From: Polydactylus sextarius
Lineage: Eukaryota; Chordata; Actinopteri; Polynemidae
Length of the DNA stretch: 64,000 nucleotides
Assembly: GCA_016801845.1 (NCBI GenBank)
Contig: CM028928.1
Span: forward strand, 12,196,827 to 12,260,826
Direction of reading: 5' to 3'
Positions 49,999-60,577 of this stretch are shown here, one piece after another. The notes beneath the pieces were generated by a model that did no database searches, had not been told where the DNA came from, and saw nothing but the letters and a program-made list of their open reading frames with translations. Made by a program: the position numbers and the translations under genes. Every line of letters begins with the position of its first letter. The stretch's first letter is position 1.

Positions 49999-52900
49999 CT
50001 GTGAAAAAAAAGAAATGAAAATCTCATTAAAAGACTTCATACTCCTTCATGAAAGGTGAACAAAGGTGAAGAACCAAAGGAGGAAAGACCGACAGTAACT
50101 CAACTAAACTGTAAAATGAACTGTGAGAGATGAACTTAATATTTTCAATTTTCTGCGTGACCTTATGTCCCTTTTTTATGTCTTTTTTTTTCATGTTTGC
50201 TGTGTAGACATGTTCATACAGTTAGTCCAGTTACAGTTAATTCAATTCAACAAAAAAATCTAATCAGCTCATTTTTGAGTCCAAGTGAACATTTGTGCCA
50301 AATCTGTAGTAATTCCCTCTATGCATTCTTGAGATATCACATTCACAAGATAGTGACATAGACAGGCATAAAAACATTTTGCGTGTCTTCCTGGCTTTCA
50401 GCACTAAAAGTCTCTTTTAGTCAGGAAATAAAACATTGATGAAATGATACAGATAAAAAATAATAATACAATAAAAGCCAGACACTTTACATGTGGATTT
50501 TAGTTACACCCTTTACTAATTAAATAATGATAACAAAATATTTTTAATTACCTCGGAGCGACACACAATGATACGTATAAGTGTGTCCTCATCGGTTCCT
50601 GCTCCTTTCATTGCATCGTTCAGACGCCGGGCGAAGTAGAGCTGAGGATTCTTAGCACATCTCACTGTTGGGAGTAACAAAAATGTTATTATTCACTATT
50701 TCACTGCAGTTCTAAGTATGTCCCACCACCATCAGCTGATTTTTTTCTTAAAAAAGTAAATAAGCTCCATGCAGCTAATTTATTTCTCACTTCCCCAAAA
50801 TTGTTGTCCGACAATGAGTCCAAATAATCTATCAACTTGTAACTTAAGCGTTATTTCATTACATAATGAATTACTTTAGTGAATTTTAACATTTAACGAT
50901 TTGTATTTCAAACTTGCCAAGAGCAATGTAGCATTTCTTCAGTGTCCCAGAAGTTTCGTTTTCAATGGCATCCAGGATTTCTGTTCCAGAGAGCTGCGGA
51001 GAGAAAATTACCAGGTGAATGTGCGCACTGACAATGCCGTATATATATATACACACATACATGTTTGTTACGCTACTTAGCCAATGTGAGAATTGATAAC
51101 AAGTTTAGAAGAGACATTGCAAATGTAGCATCATGTTTCCAGCTATTTCTATCACTTCTCTAATTCTGAAGTTAGCATACAAGCTAACAAAGCTAGCAGG
51201 GATGAATAAGTACCATTTCCATGACCTTTAACCTCTGGTAAATAAACAGCTGCGAATGCTAACATTAACTATGTAACACACATGTTGCATCTTTAAAGTG
51301 ATGTTTCATTTTTCAGGTCCATAATCTCCTCATTCAGCTAGTAGCTAGTGATTTTTTATTCAAACACCTGGAGAAAAGTGTAATTAAAAATTTATGGGAC
51401 ATTTAAAGTCCCAGGAAAGAACAGTATACAGTATCAGTACAGCTGCAGAAATGAAAGTACGAGTGTGTCTGCATTTGCATGAAAGTCAACAATTTCACCG
51501 GAGTAATGTAAGACACTGACCCTGACTAATTCACATGCTAGATGAACATGACATGTCTGAGCCATATAAGCTGATACGCAGTATCACTGTAGCCAACGAC
51601 GAGGCTGCGACACCAACACTGACCTGCTCGTATATCTTGAAAGTGGCCTGAAGCTGCAGGTAGTTTCTGCTGGCCAGGATGTAGCTGAAGGTGGACTCGT
51701 CGGTCCCAAAACGACTCTCGCCGGCCTGTTGGACAATTATTGTTATTTTTCAGGAATAATAAATCTGCTCTGAGACTTGGATGAAGACGTACAGCAGCAA
51801 AACACGGTACCTCAAACAGAGCAGAAGCATCTTGTTCGGCCAAGTCCTCGTCCACCTCGTAGCTTTCGTCTCTGTTGCCCTGAAAGAAACAGATGCTGTT
51901 TGCTGTGTAGAGAAGACTCTCTGTCTGACTTGAGCAACTAAATCTGTGTGTGTGCGTGTGTGTGTGTGTGTGAGCATTTGCATAACTGGGCACAGGGAGA
52001 CTGAGCTCAATTTCAGTCCAGGACCAGATGGGAGGAGTTCAGTTACACGAGCAGAGTAGAAACACGAGGCCTCTTACCTGCAGAAGAGCAGTGAGGAGGT
52101 TTCTAACGTCCCCACTTGTGTCGCCCTCGATGTCTGCTTCCAAATCACGTTCGTGCACTGAAACAGAAATAAAATGTGAACAAAATCAGTCAAAAATTCA
52201 ATAGAGATTTATCACATTCAAAAATTTCTGATCTTAATTCATAAAGCTGTCTGGTTCTCTGTCCTGTTTACTAAAGTTAATAATTGCCCTACATTTCAAA
52301 GTCTGGCCTGTTTTAATTCTGAAAGCCCTCCAGTTTTAAGAGATGTGAGTCTTGCAGAATTGATTCCAGCCTGTACAAGGGGAAATTTAGAGTCTAGAAA
52401 GCTTCCCCTCCCTTCTTGGCTCTTAAAAACACAAAAAGCATTTTTTATATAAAAAAAGAATGTTTGGAAACCACGTTCAGCTGCTTGCCTGCCCTCATGG
52501 TCCACGTAGGCGTACAGCTATGCAGCGGGCTAACACATTTCACACAAACACATTTCCAATAAAGCTTGTACACAGCAGTTTTGTTTCTGAAGTGTGAAAC
52601 TGTGAAAACAGTATTGGATAATGGTAATGATGGTGATTACAAGTCAGGGAATGAGATTTCAACGTATTAGAGCAAAGGTATTAAATCAATACACAGATAA
52701 ATTAACTTGCGATTACCAATTAAAACTAACCAATTTCCCGATAGGAAGAAAAACACATTGATTACTCTAATATATACACAAAGAGCCTACAGGAGTAAAG
52801 CTAAGGAAAGTAACATACATTACACTGATCCCAGCTGTAATGCAACCAATGCAACACATTAGCCAGGGTCCACTTTCCCAGTCTATCAACTGAAACCCGC

Positions 52901-55702
52901 TGCTGCTAATAATTAATGGAAATATCTCATTGTCATCATCTTTCACAATAACAACTAGAATTATTACAGCCTAGTCATTGTATTACTCTGCCAACCAGCC
53001 CAGTTTAAGGTAATTAGGAATTAGAGCCACAACCAAAACACTCTATGAGGTCACATGACCTTGACCCTTGACCTTAACCCACTAAAATCTACATCAGTTC
53101 ATTTGAGTCCAAATAAACATTTGTGCCAAACTTATTTTGACGCTGCGGTTTTCAGTGGTGTTGTAGCTGATTACATCACAAGATACTAAAATGTGTTTCT
53201 AATACTCTACTACGCCCACATTATCATCAAAGCTTGATATACTGTGAATGTCTTTTCTTCATATTATTGGTCTTCATGCCTCTTTACTGATGATCTCATT
53301 CTTTAATCACTGGCTATTTCATCATCCACTGCGACAATAACGACATCCATTTCAGTTTCATTGCAGCAGTCACTTCTAATCTAATCTTACCAATTTAATG
53401 ATGTTTTAAAGTGACAAAGAAATGTGTCTGGACGAAATCTAACATTCCTTCCACATGTGAGTAACTGACTGACAGAGTGTAAACATACTCTGATGAAAGA
53501 TGTTGGTAAATACAGTCACAATCAGCTGCAGTATCAGCAGTGGTTTGATAGTGAGAGGGAAGTTACAGCAGGATGGGCCTTGACTAAACAAAATGTGAGC
53601 GGATATTATGTGGCTTAAGGGACTAGAATAGTATGTTGGCACGAATGAGTCATGCTCAGTATTTTCCTCCAGAGTTCATAATATGAGGGGAAAATGTGAG
53701 AGGTTTAACAATTGCAAATTATTTTTTAAAAATAGAATGTCCACATGTTGATGAATGCACTGGATTTCCCCTCATAATTCAGTCAGTGACTTACCCTGGA
53801 AGTAGCATTCTTTGAACATGGCCACGTCCTGTTGAAAACAATAACAATTTAAAAAAATAGAATTGATGATATTAAGTTTTGTTTAATAATAATTTGTTTT
53901 ATAAAGGTGAAAAAGGTGACTGTAGCTCACAGAGTTGGTGGCGGTGCAGAGAATTTCCACCAGGACATCTTCATCAGTTCCCGCTCCCTTCATGGCCTTC
54001 CTCAGCTCCTTCACGGCGTAGATGACGGGCGGGTCCAACATGGCGAGGATGGCTTTCTCAAAGTTTCCTGACAGCTCTTTCTTCAACACGTCCACCAACT
54101 CCTGCCACAGCAAGATAGAACAGAACTTTAAAGTTTAACATGAGGGAAGGAAGTATATACATGATAAAAGATGTGCAGTAGAGTTTTTATTCTGTGTATG
54201 TGACTCAGATACACTCACATCATCATATTTATCAAAATAAGCTTGTTTAATTTCCTGACGCTGATCTGAACTGCGATTCGCCAGGATGTCAATAATGGCC
54301 TGCTCATCCGTTCCTGAGAAGGGAGACAAAAACATAAACAAACAAGGTCATATATGAGGACACAACTTGCACGTGTGCTTCTAGAAATGAAAGCAAAAAC
54401 AACATGTAGTCCATGTTTCCCAGCTCACCAAGGCCTTTGCAGGCTTTACGTATGGCCTTGATGTCAGCGACCACGTCGAACTCCTCATAGGGGACGATTG
54501 TTGGCTGAGAAAATGAAAGAGGAATGAGACAAACATTCACATAAGCACACGCATACACAGTCAAACTAATGAAGTTGAGAGGGATCCGTGATAGTGATGC
54601 AGGAGCAGCTGGGAGGTGGGGGGTGGGGGAGGCCCAACAAAGCTGCGCTTGAGGAATTCAGAGCCAAAAGTCTTTAAACAAACTCGGTGGGTGGGGGCTG
54701 TGTGAATGCCGGCACTGAACAAAGTGCAGCGAGACGAGGTTAGCTACACAGATCTATAACACCATAACGCAGACAGAGTAAAGTATGTAAACTATGCCCT
54801 CTGGCCTCTCTGGGTTGTTATGTAATCACTTTGTGGCTACATTTTTTATTTTCTCTCTGAATATAACTTTATGATTTTGGATTTCAAACATAACTCACTT
54901 TAAGCCCATATTAATCCACAGCTCTCTACCTTATATATTTATATATATAATATATATATTATACTATAAATATAAATTCCTTTGTTATAAAAAGTTTCTT
55001 TAGTTATAATTTCTTTTATTCTAAGATGAGACATCAAAAGTCTGACCAGAATGATCGCCCTGTGCCATGTCACTTTTTGTGCACTCTTGTACTGTGACAC
55101 CCCCTCCCCACACACACACGCACACGCACATACACACACGCACACACACACACACACGCACTAAAATCGTCTCATTCATAGGACCGCTGGGTTAACGGAT
55201 CAGAGTACCGCAGGGGAGTGGCTCCTTTTCCTCTGCGTGAAAAAAGGCAGACACGGCCGTCTGTCTCTCTCACTCTAACGTCATTTATAACGTTTGCATT
55301 GCTTGATAATTAAAGACACTCACAAACTGACTCAATATTATCCTTGTGAATCACCATCTATTTCATTAGTTCAAATTAAGGTCGACTACCGACGTTTTAG
55401 ACGCTTTGCGCAGGAACTAACGGCGACCAGAGCCGCTGCGGTTTGCGATCCATTACGTAAACTGAGAAACAGACTACATCTGATGTTTAATCACACACAA
55501 AAAATCCTAACAATTATTCTTTCATTTCTCAATCATCCTTGGTGATTGGTTGGATGAAAAATCTCTAAAACTATGGGTTAGAATTTGATCGACGCATTGT
55601 TTGCTGATTGTTGAGATTTTTTTCTCTCTTTCTGAAAACCAGCGCGTCTGTGGCGCAGACAGTTTAATTCAGATTCATGTTACTTACCTGACAGTTGCCC
55701 AT
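49879..55702 (-). CDS. anxa13: Annexin A13-like, complete coding region, 11 exons
   Basis: Calcium-dependent phospholipid-binding protein. In mammals annexin A13 is a myristoylated protein of intestinal and kidney epithelium involved in membrane traffic. The exons 55702-55688, 54504-54429, 54313-54219, 54101-53931, 53828-53795, 52157-52078, 51879-51811, 51725-51624, 50993-50918, 50664-50552 and 49998-49879 join in frame to 316 aa, the length I recall for human A13 isoform a. Type II calcium loops are visible in all four repeats: KGLGTDEQ (28-35), KGAGTDED (100-107), RFGTDES (185-191) and KGAGTDED (259-266). The N-terminus MGNCQ gives Gly2 for myristoylation, as in A13 (MGNRH). The NRDESYEVDEDLAEQDASAL linker between repeats 2 and 3 is the clearest A13-specific match. 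One intron has a GC donor. Confidence 0.94.
50258..50372 (+). repeat. Interspersed repeat copy in annexin intron
   Basis: Contains TGAGTCCAAGTGAACATTTG, then TGCCAAAT, AATTCCCTCT and TTGAGATATCACATTCACAAGA. I recognise this as a teleost dispersed repeat. A second diverged copy lies about 2.8 kb away at 53,046-53,140 in the same orientation. Confidence 0.6.
50552..50664 (-). CDS. anxa13: anxa13 coding exon 10 (repeat 4, residues 240-277)
   Basis: Encodes VRCAKNPQLYFARRLNDAMK and GAGTDEDTLIRIIVCRSE, the fourth repeat with a complete calcium loop. It is 113 bases, phase 1 in and phase 0 out, on a gtaatt donor. Confidence 0.94.
50918..50993 (-). CDS. anxa13: anxa13 coding exon 9 (residues 215-240), GC donor
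   Basis: Encodes LSGTEILDAIENETSGTLKK then CYIAL. The exon ends CTTG followed by gcaagt: a GC-AG intron. Splicing here gives ALVRCAKN, matching ALVRCAQD-like sequence in A13; no GT donor nearby restores the frame. Confidence 0.9.
51624..51725 (-). CDS. anxa13: anxa13 coding exon 8 (repeat 3, residues 181-214)
   Basis: Encodes AGESRFGTDESTFSYILASR then NYLQLQATFKIYEQ. The repeat 3 loop has Phe where most annexins, including human A13, have Trp (GxxxWGTDE). Otherwise it is a typical repeat. It is 102 bases, phase 0. Confidence 0.93.
51811..51879 (-). CDS. anxa13: anxa13 coding exon 7 (inter-repeat linker, residues 158-180)
   Basis: Encodes GNRDESYEVDEDLAEQDASA then LFE, the acidic linker between repeats 2 and 3. 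The NR-E---VD-DLA-QDA pattern is the best single piece of evidence for annexin A13. Confidence 0.94.
52078..52157 (-). CDS. anxa13: anxa13 coding exon 6 (residues 131-157)
   Basis: Encodes VHERDLEADIEGDTSGDVRN then LLTALLQ, the end of repeat 2 with the GDTSG turn. It is 80 bases, phase 1 in and phase 0 out. Confidence 0.93.
53046..53140 (+). repeat. Second copy of the TGAGTCCAA interspersed repeat
   Basis: Contains TGAGGTCACATGACCTTGAC, ACTAAAATCTACATCAGTTC and TGAGTCCAAATAAACATTTG followed by TGCCAAA. It overlaps the copy at 50,258 over the TGAGTCC...GTGCCAAA core and extends further upstream in the family. Confidence 0.6.
53795..53828 (-). CDS. anxa13: anxa13 coding exon 5 (34-base micro-exon)
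   Basis: Encodes DVAMFKECYFQ, matching the EIIAIKEAYQRLF helix of A13. Only 34 bases long and absent from simple ORF scans, but required to keep frame between exons 4 and 6. Confidence 0.9.
53931..54101 (-). CDS. anxa13: anxa13 coding exon 4 (residues 63-119)
   Basis: Encodes ELVDVLKKELSGNFEKAIL, closing repeat 1, then repeat 2 with AMKGAGTDEDVLVEILCTAT. It is the longest exon at 171 bases, phase 0 at both ends. Confidence 0.95.
54219..54313 (-). CDS. anxa13: anxa13 coding exon 3 (residues 31-62)
   Basis: Encodes GTDEQAIIDILANRSSDQRQ and EIKQAYFDKYDD, the rest of the first calcium loop and the core helices of repeat 1. It is 95 bases and returns to phase 0. Confidence 0.94.
54429..54504 (-). 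CDS. anxa13: anxa13 coding exon 2 (residues 6-31)
   Basis: Encodes PTIVPYEEFDVVADIKAIRK then ACKGL, the N-terminal tail and first helix of repeat 1. It is 76 bases and ends one base into Gly31 of the calcium loop. Acceptor TTTTCTCAG, donor gtgagc. Confidence 0.93.
55109..55159. repeat. CA microsatellite with CG interruptions
   Basis: CACACG-type units over about 50 bases in the first intron of the annexin gene. Confidence 0.92.
55688..55702 (-). CDS. anxa13: anxa13 first coding exon (MGNCQ)
   Basis: Only five codons are coding: ATG GGC AAC TGT CAG, ending on gtaagt. Gly2 is the expected myristoylation site and Cys4 could add a second lipid anchor. The start is fixed by the A13-like MGN opening and in-frame join to PTIVPYEEFD in the next exon. 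Confidence 0.88.
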
Positions 55703-55757
55703 ATTGAAGATCTGAGTGGAGCGGCTGGTAGATCTGATGGGAGAAAGCCTGGAGAGG

Positions 55758-55764
55758 TTTTATG
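55758..55764 (-). promoter_or_regulatory. anxa13: TATA-like box of the annexin A13-like gene
   Basis: CATAAAA on the minus strand, 56-62 bases upstream of the ATG. If functional it would place the transcription start near 55,730 and give a 5'UTR of roughly 30 bases. No other TATA-like word lies between it and the start codon. Confidence 0.45.
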
Positions 55765-55812
55765 ATGGGATGTTTGTCCTCGTCTGCGGCCCAGAGCGCA
55801 GGAACCAGAGTG

Positions 55813-55820
55813 TGACGTCA
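55813..55820. promoter_or_regulatory. anxa13: CRE palindrome (TGACGTCA) upstream of anxa13
   Basis: A perfect eight-base CREB/ATF consensus, about 50 bases upstream of the TATA-like box on the minus strand. A GTTAACCATT word further upstream (55,834-55,843) partly resembles an HNF1 site, a weak match. Confidence 0.5.
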
Positions 55821-58800
55821 CTTACACCCTCTCGTTAACCATTTCCATCCTCGGTCACTTTCTAACGAGCTTCACTGCTGCTGCATACAAACACCAAAGA
55901 AGAAGAAAAAGTAATATTATACTGAAATTAACTCATGACTCTCATCTATCATTGTGTTCTTCTGAGTGGTTATAATTTAACTTTATGTTATAATATTGTC
56001 ATGTATTCATCTGAATGTTATTTTTTATAATCAGTTACACTCTGTCTCCACCAGTTGGGGTGTAGGAGAAAAAAATGAAAGAGAAAGAAGAAACTTGTAT
56101 GAGAGTATAAATATATTTAATGGTTATCAGTAATATCATTATTTACTGCAGTAACATCACTATGATGTTTAAATTACCAACTTTAGAAGAAACAGCTCAG
56201 TGTGATGATTATGGAGGACCTGGTTGTAGATCTGACCACTGTTTCCTTGCATCACATTGCAATACTGACTGTCTGTAATCTTACTGACTGTCTGTGGAGG
56301 ACTGTCTGTGGAGGACTGGGTCTACATGTCTACATTAACCATCTTCATCAACAATGAAACCATCTACAGAAGAGGCTGACGTCCTGCTGATGTTGAGGAT
56401 GTTGTTTGAAGCTTAGTAGTTTGTGATATCCTGTTTGCTGTTGTGTGCTTGTGCTGAGGCAAACAGCAACAGACTCATCAGCAGGGTGGTGATGTTTGCA
56501 GGTGGAGCTGGACTATTTGACAGTGGTGACAGAAAAGAGGATGCAGACACTGTGTTATATATGTCGTTAAGTACATGTATACTGAACATATTATATATAG
56601 TTTCTTTTAAAAGAAACATCTGTCACTGTCATTTTAGCACATTTTAGCACATCATGGCTATAGGCTTTACTGCACTATGGTTATATCCTATATGTATCAT
56701 TCACTGTACAGTATCTCAAGAATGTAAAAGCCACTCATTTATGTAAACTTCAGTAAGTTTATCACTGGTATTGAGTGTTCAGGGTCCTTCTTCAATCAAA
56801 TGAACATTCAAACAACCCTACTTTAAGTGGTGATGTAATTTTGCTGTCCCTGACCTCTGAGGAGGTACATGTCAGTGTTGCCATTGATCAGACTGTTTAT
56901 ATTAAAATCCAAATAGTATGACTGTAGATTTCATGTGTTTCTAAATGTTTCTGTGCTCAAAGCACACTGAAATAAAGTTTTAAAGTAAAACAAAAGAGAC
57001 AATAAATGAAATATATCTTTAAACAGGTGGTACAGTGTTTTATTTAGACAAAACCAGCACACGTTCACAGATACATGAGACAATTATAAACCAAAACACA
57101 CATCCTCTATAAAATTTAGTGTTTCACAGTATAATTATCAACCTTGCCAGCCTACGCTCTAACTATCGGTATTTTGCTGTCCCTTATAACCGTCTCTACA
57201 TTATAATTACGCTCCTTCCAATGCTGCTGCTGCTGCCCTCCACAGTAAAGCTCTTAGCTTATGAAAACCCAATACAGCCACATAGTGAGTGCATCAACTG
57301 ATCCAATGAAAAGCTGTCATGCTATCAAAGCCGTGCAATTAGAGGGGATGAGTCATCTGTCCTCGCCGTAATTATATGAAGATTACCTGGATGATCAATC
57401 AGGGAAACTTCAAAGTATTGAAGTTAGTTTCAGTTTGGTTGTTTTTAATGTCCATTACTATAATGAGCAAATTAGCGACATATATAAGATATCTACAGTA
57501 TCAATATATAGTCAGGATTCAGTGGGAGTAGTGGGAGTACAAACTATTAACTAGGTTTCCGTAATCTCAAACTTTGAGAGCTCAAACTTTAAAATAGAAT
57601 CAGCTATTTGCAATACCAGGTCTTTTTTAGGTGTTGTCAGATGCTGAGTTAAAGTCTAAAGTCTCAGATATTGCTGAAACTTTGTATACATCTTTAGCTC
57701 TCCATGAAGTCGTTCAGTTCTTGAAACACGTCATCCTCTAATCACAGGGTTTCTAGTTTGATTCCTTCTTCCAACTCACATCTGAGCATCGTCTAAGTTT
57801 TGACAACAGTGGCAATGAACACATTCTCCAAAATACAGTTTTCCTTAAGGACTACAATTGAAATCGACTGCTGCAAGACTGTACTATACGCACAAGTTTT
57901 TTCAAGAGGAAATGTTTTAATCTCATATCTTTTAAACACTGTTTACATGTGTATTGAGTGAATAGTGCTACCGCCCAGATACATTGTGGTCTGATTACGT
58001 AAATTGCTTACTGAAGTTGTCTGGGATTCATTTCATTTGTCGCATAAATGTTTCCAAGGATCTAGCAGGAAAACTAACACAGGACATATTGGTAGTCAAA
58101 TAGATGAGTACAACCCAGATGATGTGATCCAGGTTAAGAGGTCAGCGAGTAACATTTGCCCGACTGTGCTGCAGCTCTCAGCTGTCTCAGTTTGGAGATG
58201 TTAAGTTCTTAATTTCACAGGCGGTGGAAACGGATCCGACCAAATCCTTTATCGCTGATCTGTGACAGAAACAAAGACAGCATTCAGGAGCAGTGACAGT
58301 TGAAGAAATGGACTGCAATGTCACGCTGGCCCAGGACCCAGACTCACATTATGACCTTAAACAAAAGTCGTTTAGAGTCTCCACCAGTGAGAGAGCAGAT
58401 CCTGCTGTTAGTGAGCACAGACGAAGGTTTGAGTTTCACCTGCTACTGGATTAATGTTGTATGTGGAAAATTGGTCTGCTGGAGTTAACTCACAAAACAT
58501 TTTGGAGATGTAAAGCAAGATAAGTCTCAATGGGAACATTTTTAGAGCAGAACTATCACAAGATTTTTGTCAAGAAGTTGGGTGACAGTCTTTCCCTTCA
58601 TTGGTCAATTTATTTTGTTGCTGCTCCTAATTATATCTTTCCTAGTACTTGTTTCTTTTGGTGATGATTTAATATAGCTTTGATATTTGCTATTAAATTC
58701 ATAAATCCATTTTAAAAAAAAACTATTAAAGAAGGCCAGTAATACTGGGTGGGACATGGTGGCAGACTCTTTTAGCTCTGTCTCATCAAAGCCAGGGCAG

Positions 58801-59684
58801 TCAGGAGACCTTCGGAGCACACTGGGCTTTTGTTGGAAAGAACAAAGCTCAAACTCATAAACGGTGCATTGTTTACCTGCTCCGGGGGTAAAATCCCGGC
58901 AACATAGAGGCTTTTGGTCCTTCTCACTGTGACCAGGTGGTAGCTCAAGGCACTGCTTCCTGCCACCCACCAGACGGACAGTCGCATGGTCTCATGGTGC
59001 TGCAGATGGTTGGTGGAATTGCAAAACAAAGTAGTACAAGATTGTTTCTTTCATGTAATTATGAAATTAAAAATGTGGTTATTGGAATATCACAAGTATA
59101 ACCTGTGAAAGACACGAAAATATTATTCTTTTATATGTTTTATTTTCCTTTCTATTTTTATAAAGCAGGAGTTTACTGTTTCTGCCAGAGCGATAAAAAC
59201 AACCATTTATATAGATCTTTGCCTCCATCTGGTGGTTATATTTACCAACTACAACTTAAATTACTTACATTAAACAATAAGTCTGATGATAATCTATATT
59301 TACATAAATGTAATAAATAAAAATGGACAATTGTTTGATTGGTCTGATAAGTACTGTATGTCTAGAGCTGCAAGCTGCTAACTAAATCTGGTATAAAATT
59401 AAACAATGGTTCAGACATAGAGCCACAAGGTGGCGCTGTTTATTCATTCATGTGAACACTCACAAATGAACACACACTGTGTGGTTTCCAAGACTTCAGA
59501 GGACGTGTCATTAACTTACATTCCTGGAAACTCTGTCTTAACCATAATTACGACTATTCTACCCTAAAAAACATCTCTCCAACTTAAATCTAAATGATTT
59601 ACATTATAGGGATTTGATTTTTGTCCTCATAAGGAAGACAGGTCCCCATAATGTATAAGGAACCCACAATGTATGGAATACATG

Positions 59685-59685
<1 letters not shown>

Positions 59686-59741
<56 letters not shown>
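59686..59741. repeat. CA microsatellite
   Basis: About 28 CA units, nearly perfect, in the flank upstream of the annexin gene. Confidence 0.95.
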
Positions 59742-59745
<4 letters not shown>

Positions 59746-60557
59746 CCCACTGTAGTTTATTTTGGGTCAGTCCCACACACAAACACCATCTAGTTAATGA
59801 GCCACTATGTCATTAGCCTTATACCATCAGACTGTCTACCACACAGTGATTTATTACACTAGATAACTATCATAGTTATCACTGGACGGGGTTGGATGGT
59901 TATCGCCGACGTCTGGAAGGCATCAGCGTATCTGTGTCTTCACTTACAAGGCCATGAGATGTTCAGTATCATTAGTTAAAAACACAGGACAGACTGGCAT
60001 TGACGATTTATAATCCAAATGATTAACTAATTAATCAAAATAAACAAAAATCAATACGTAATTGTAGATAATGAAAATAAGTAGTAGCTAGTCAATCGTA
60101 TTAGATTGAACGTATTATACTTTCATTCTCCATCTATCTATATGAACATATAAACTCTAATCTAAATTCCACTTTAATGAAATGTATTTCGAGGCCCAGA
60201 GTAAGTGAAAGCTCAATTTCACTCCCAGAAAATAAATCGATAAATCTCTTTTGTAACCCAGACAGCCCCTTAAAGTGAAAAAAAAGAAACAAGGGAATCA
60301 GAGTTATTCATTTAGCTTCCACTGTGGTGAAGCTCATTATAAGTTGTACTAACAGGCTGACTCACGTTCTTTGTCTGGCTGTGACTGCAAACACGTGCTC
60401 TCTGCTTCCATTTTCCCCCTGAGTGAGGTTTTATGTGTATGTTGCATAAAGGAGTCTCTCCTCGATGATAGAACTGGATCTTTGCATCTGACATGTAGAT
60501 TTAAATCCTTCTATGTTTTTCTTCTGCCATTAACACCAGTCTGTTAAATGCAAAAAA

Positions 60558-60577
60558 TAAATAAATAAATAAATAAG
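60558..60577. repeat. AAAT/AATA tetranucleotide repeat
   Basis: About five AAAT units in otherwise AT-rich flank DNA. Confidence 0.8.

Noticed and set aside
58605..59029. Overlapping minus frames of 121 and 85 codons
   Set aside because: Two different frames over the same DNA, neither with a recognised motif; I considered a LINE relic but could not support it.
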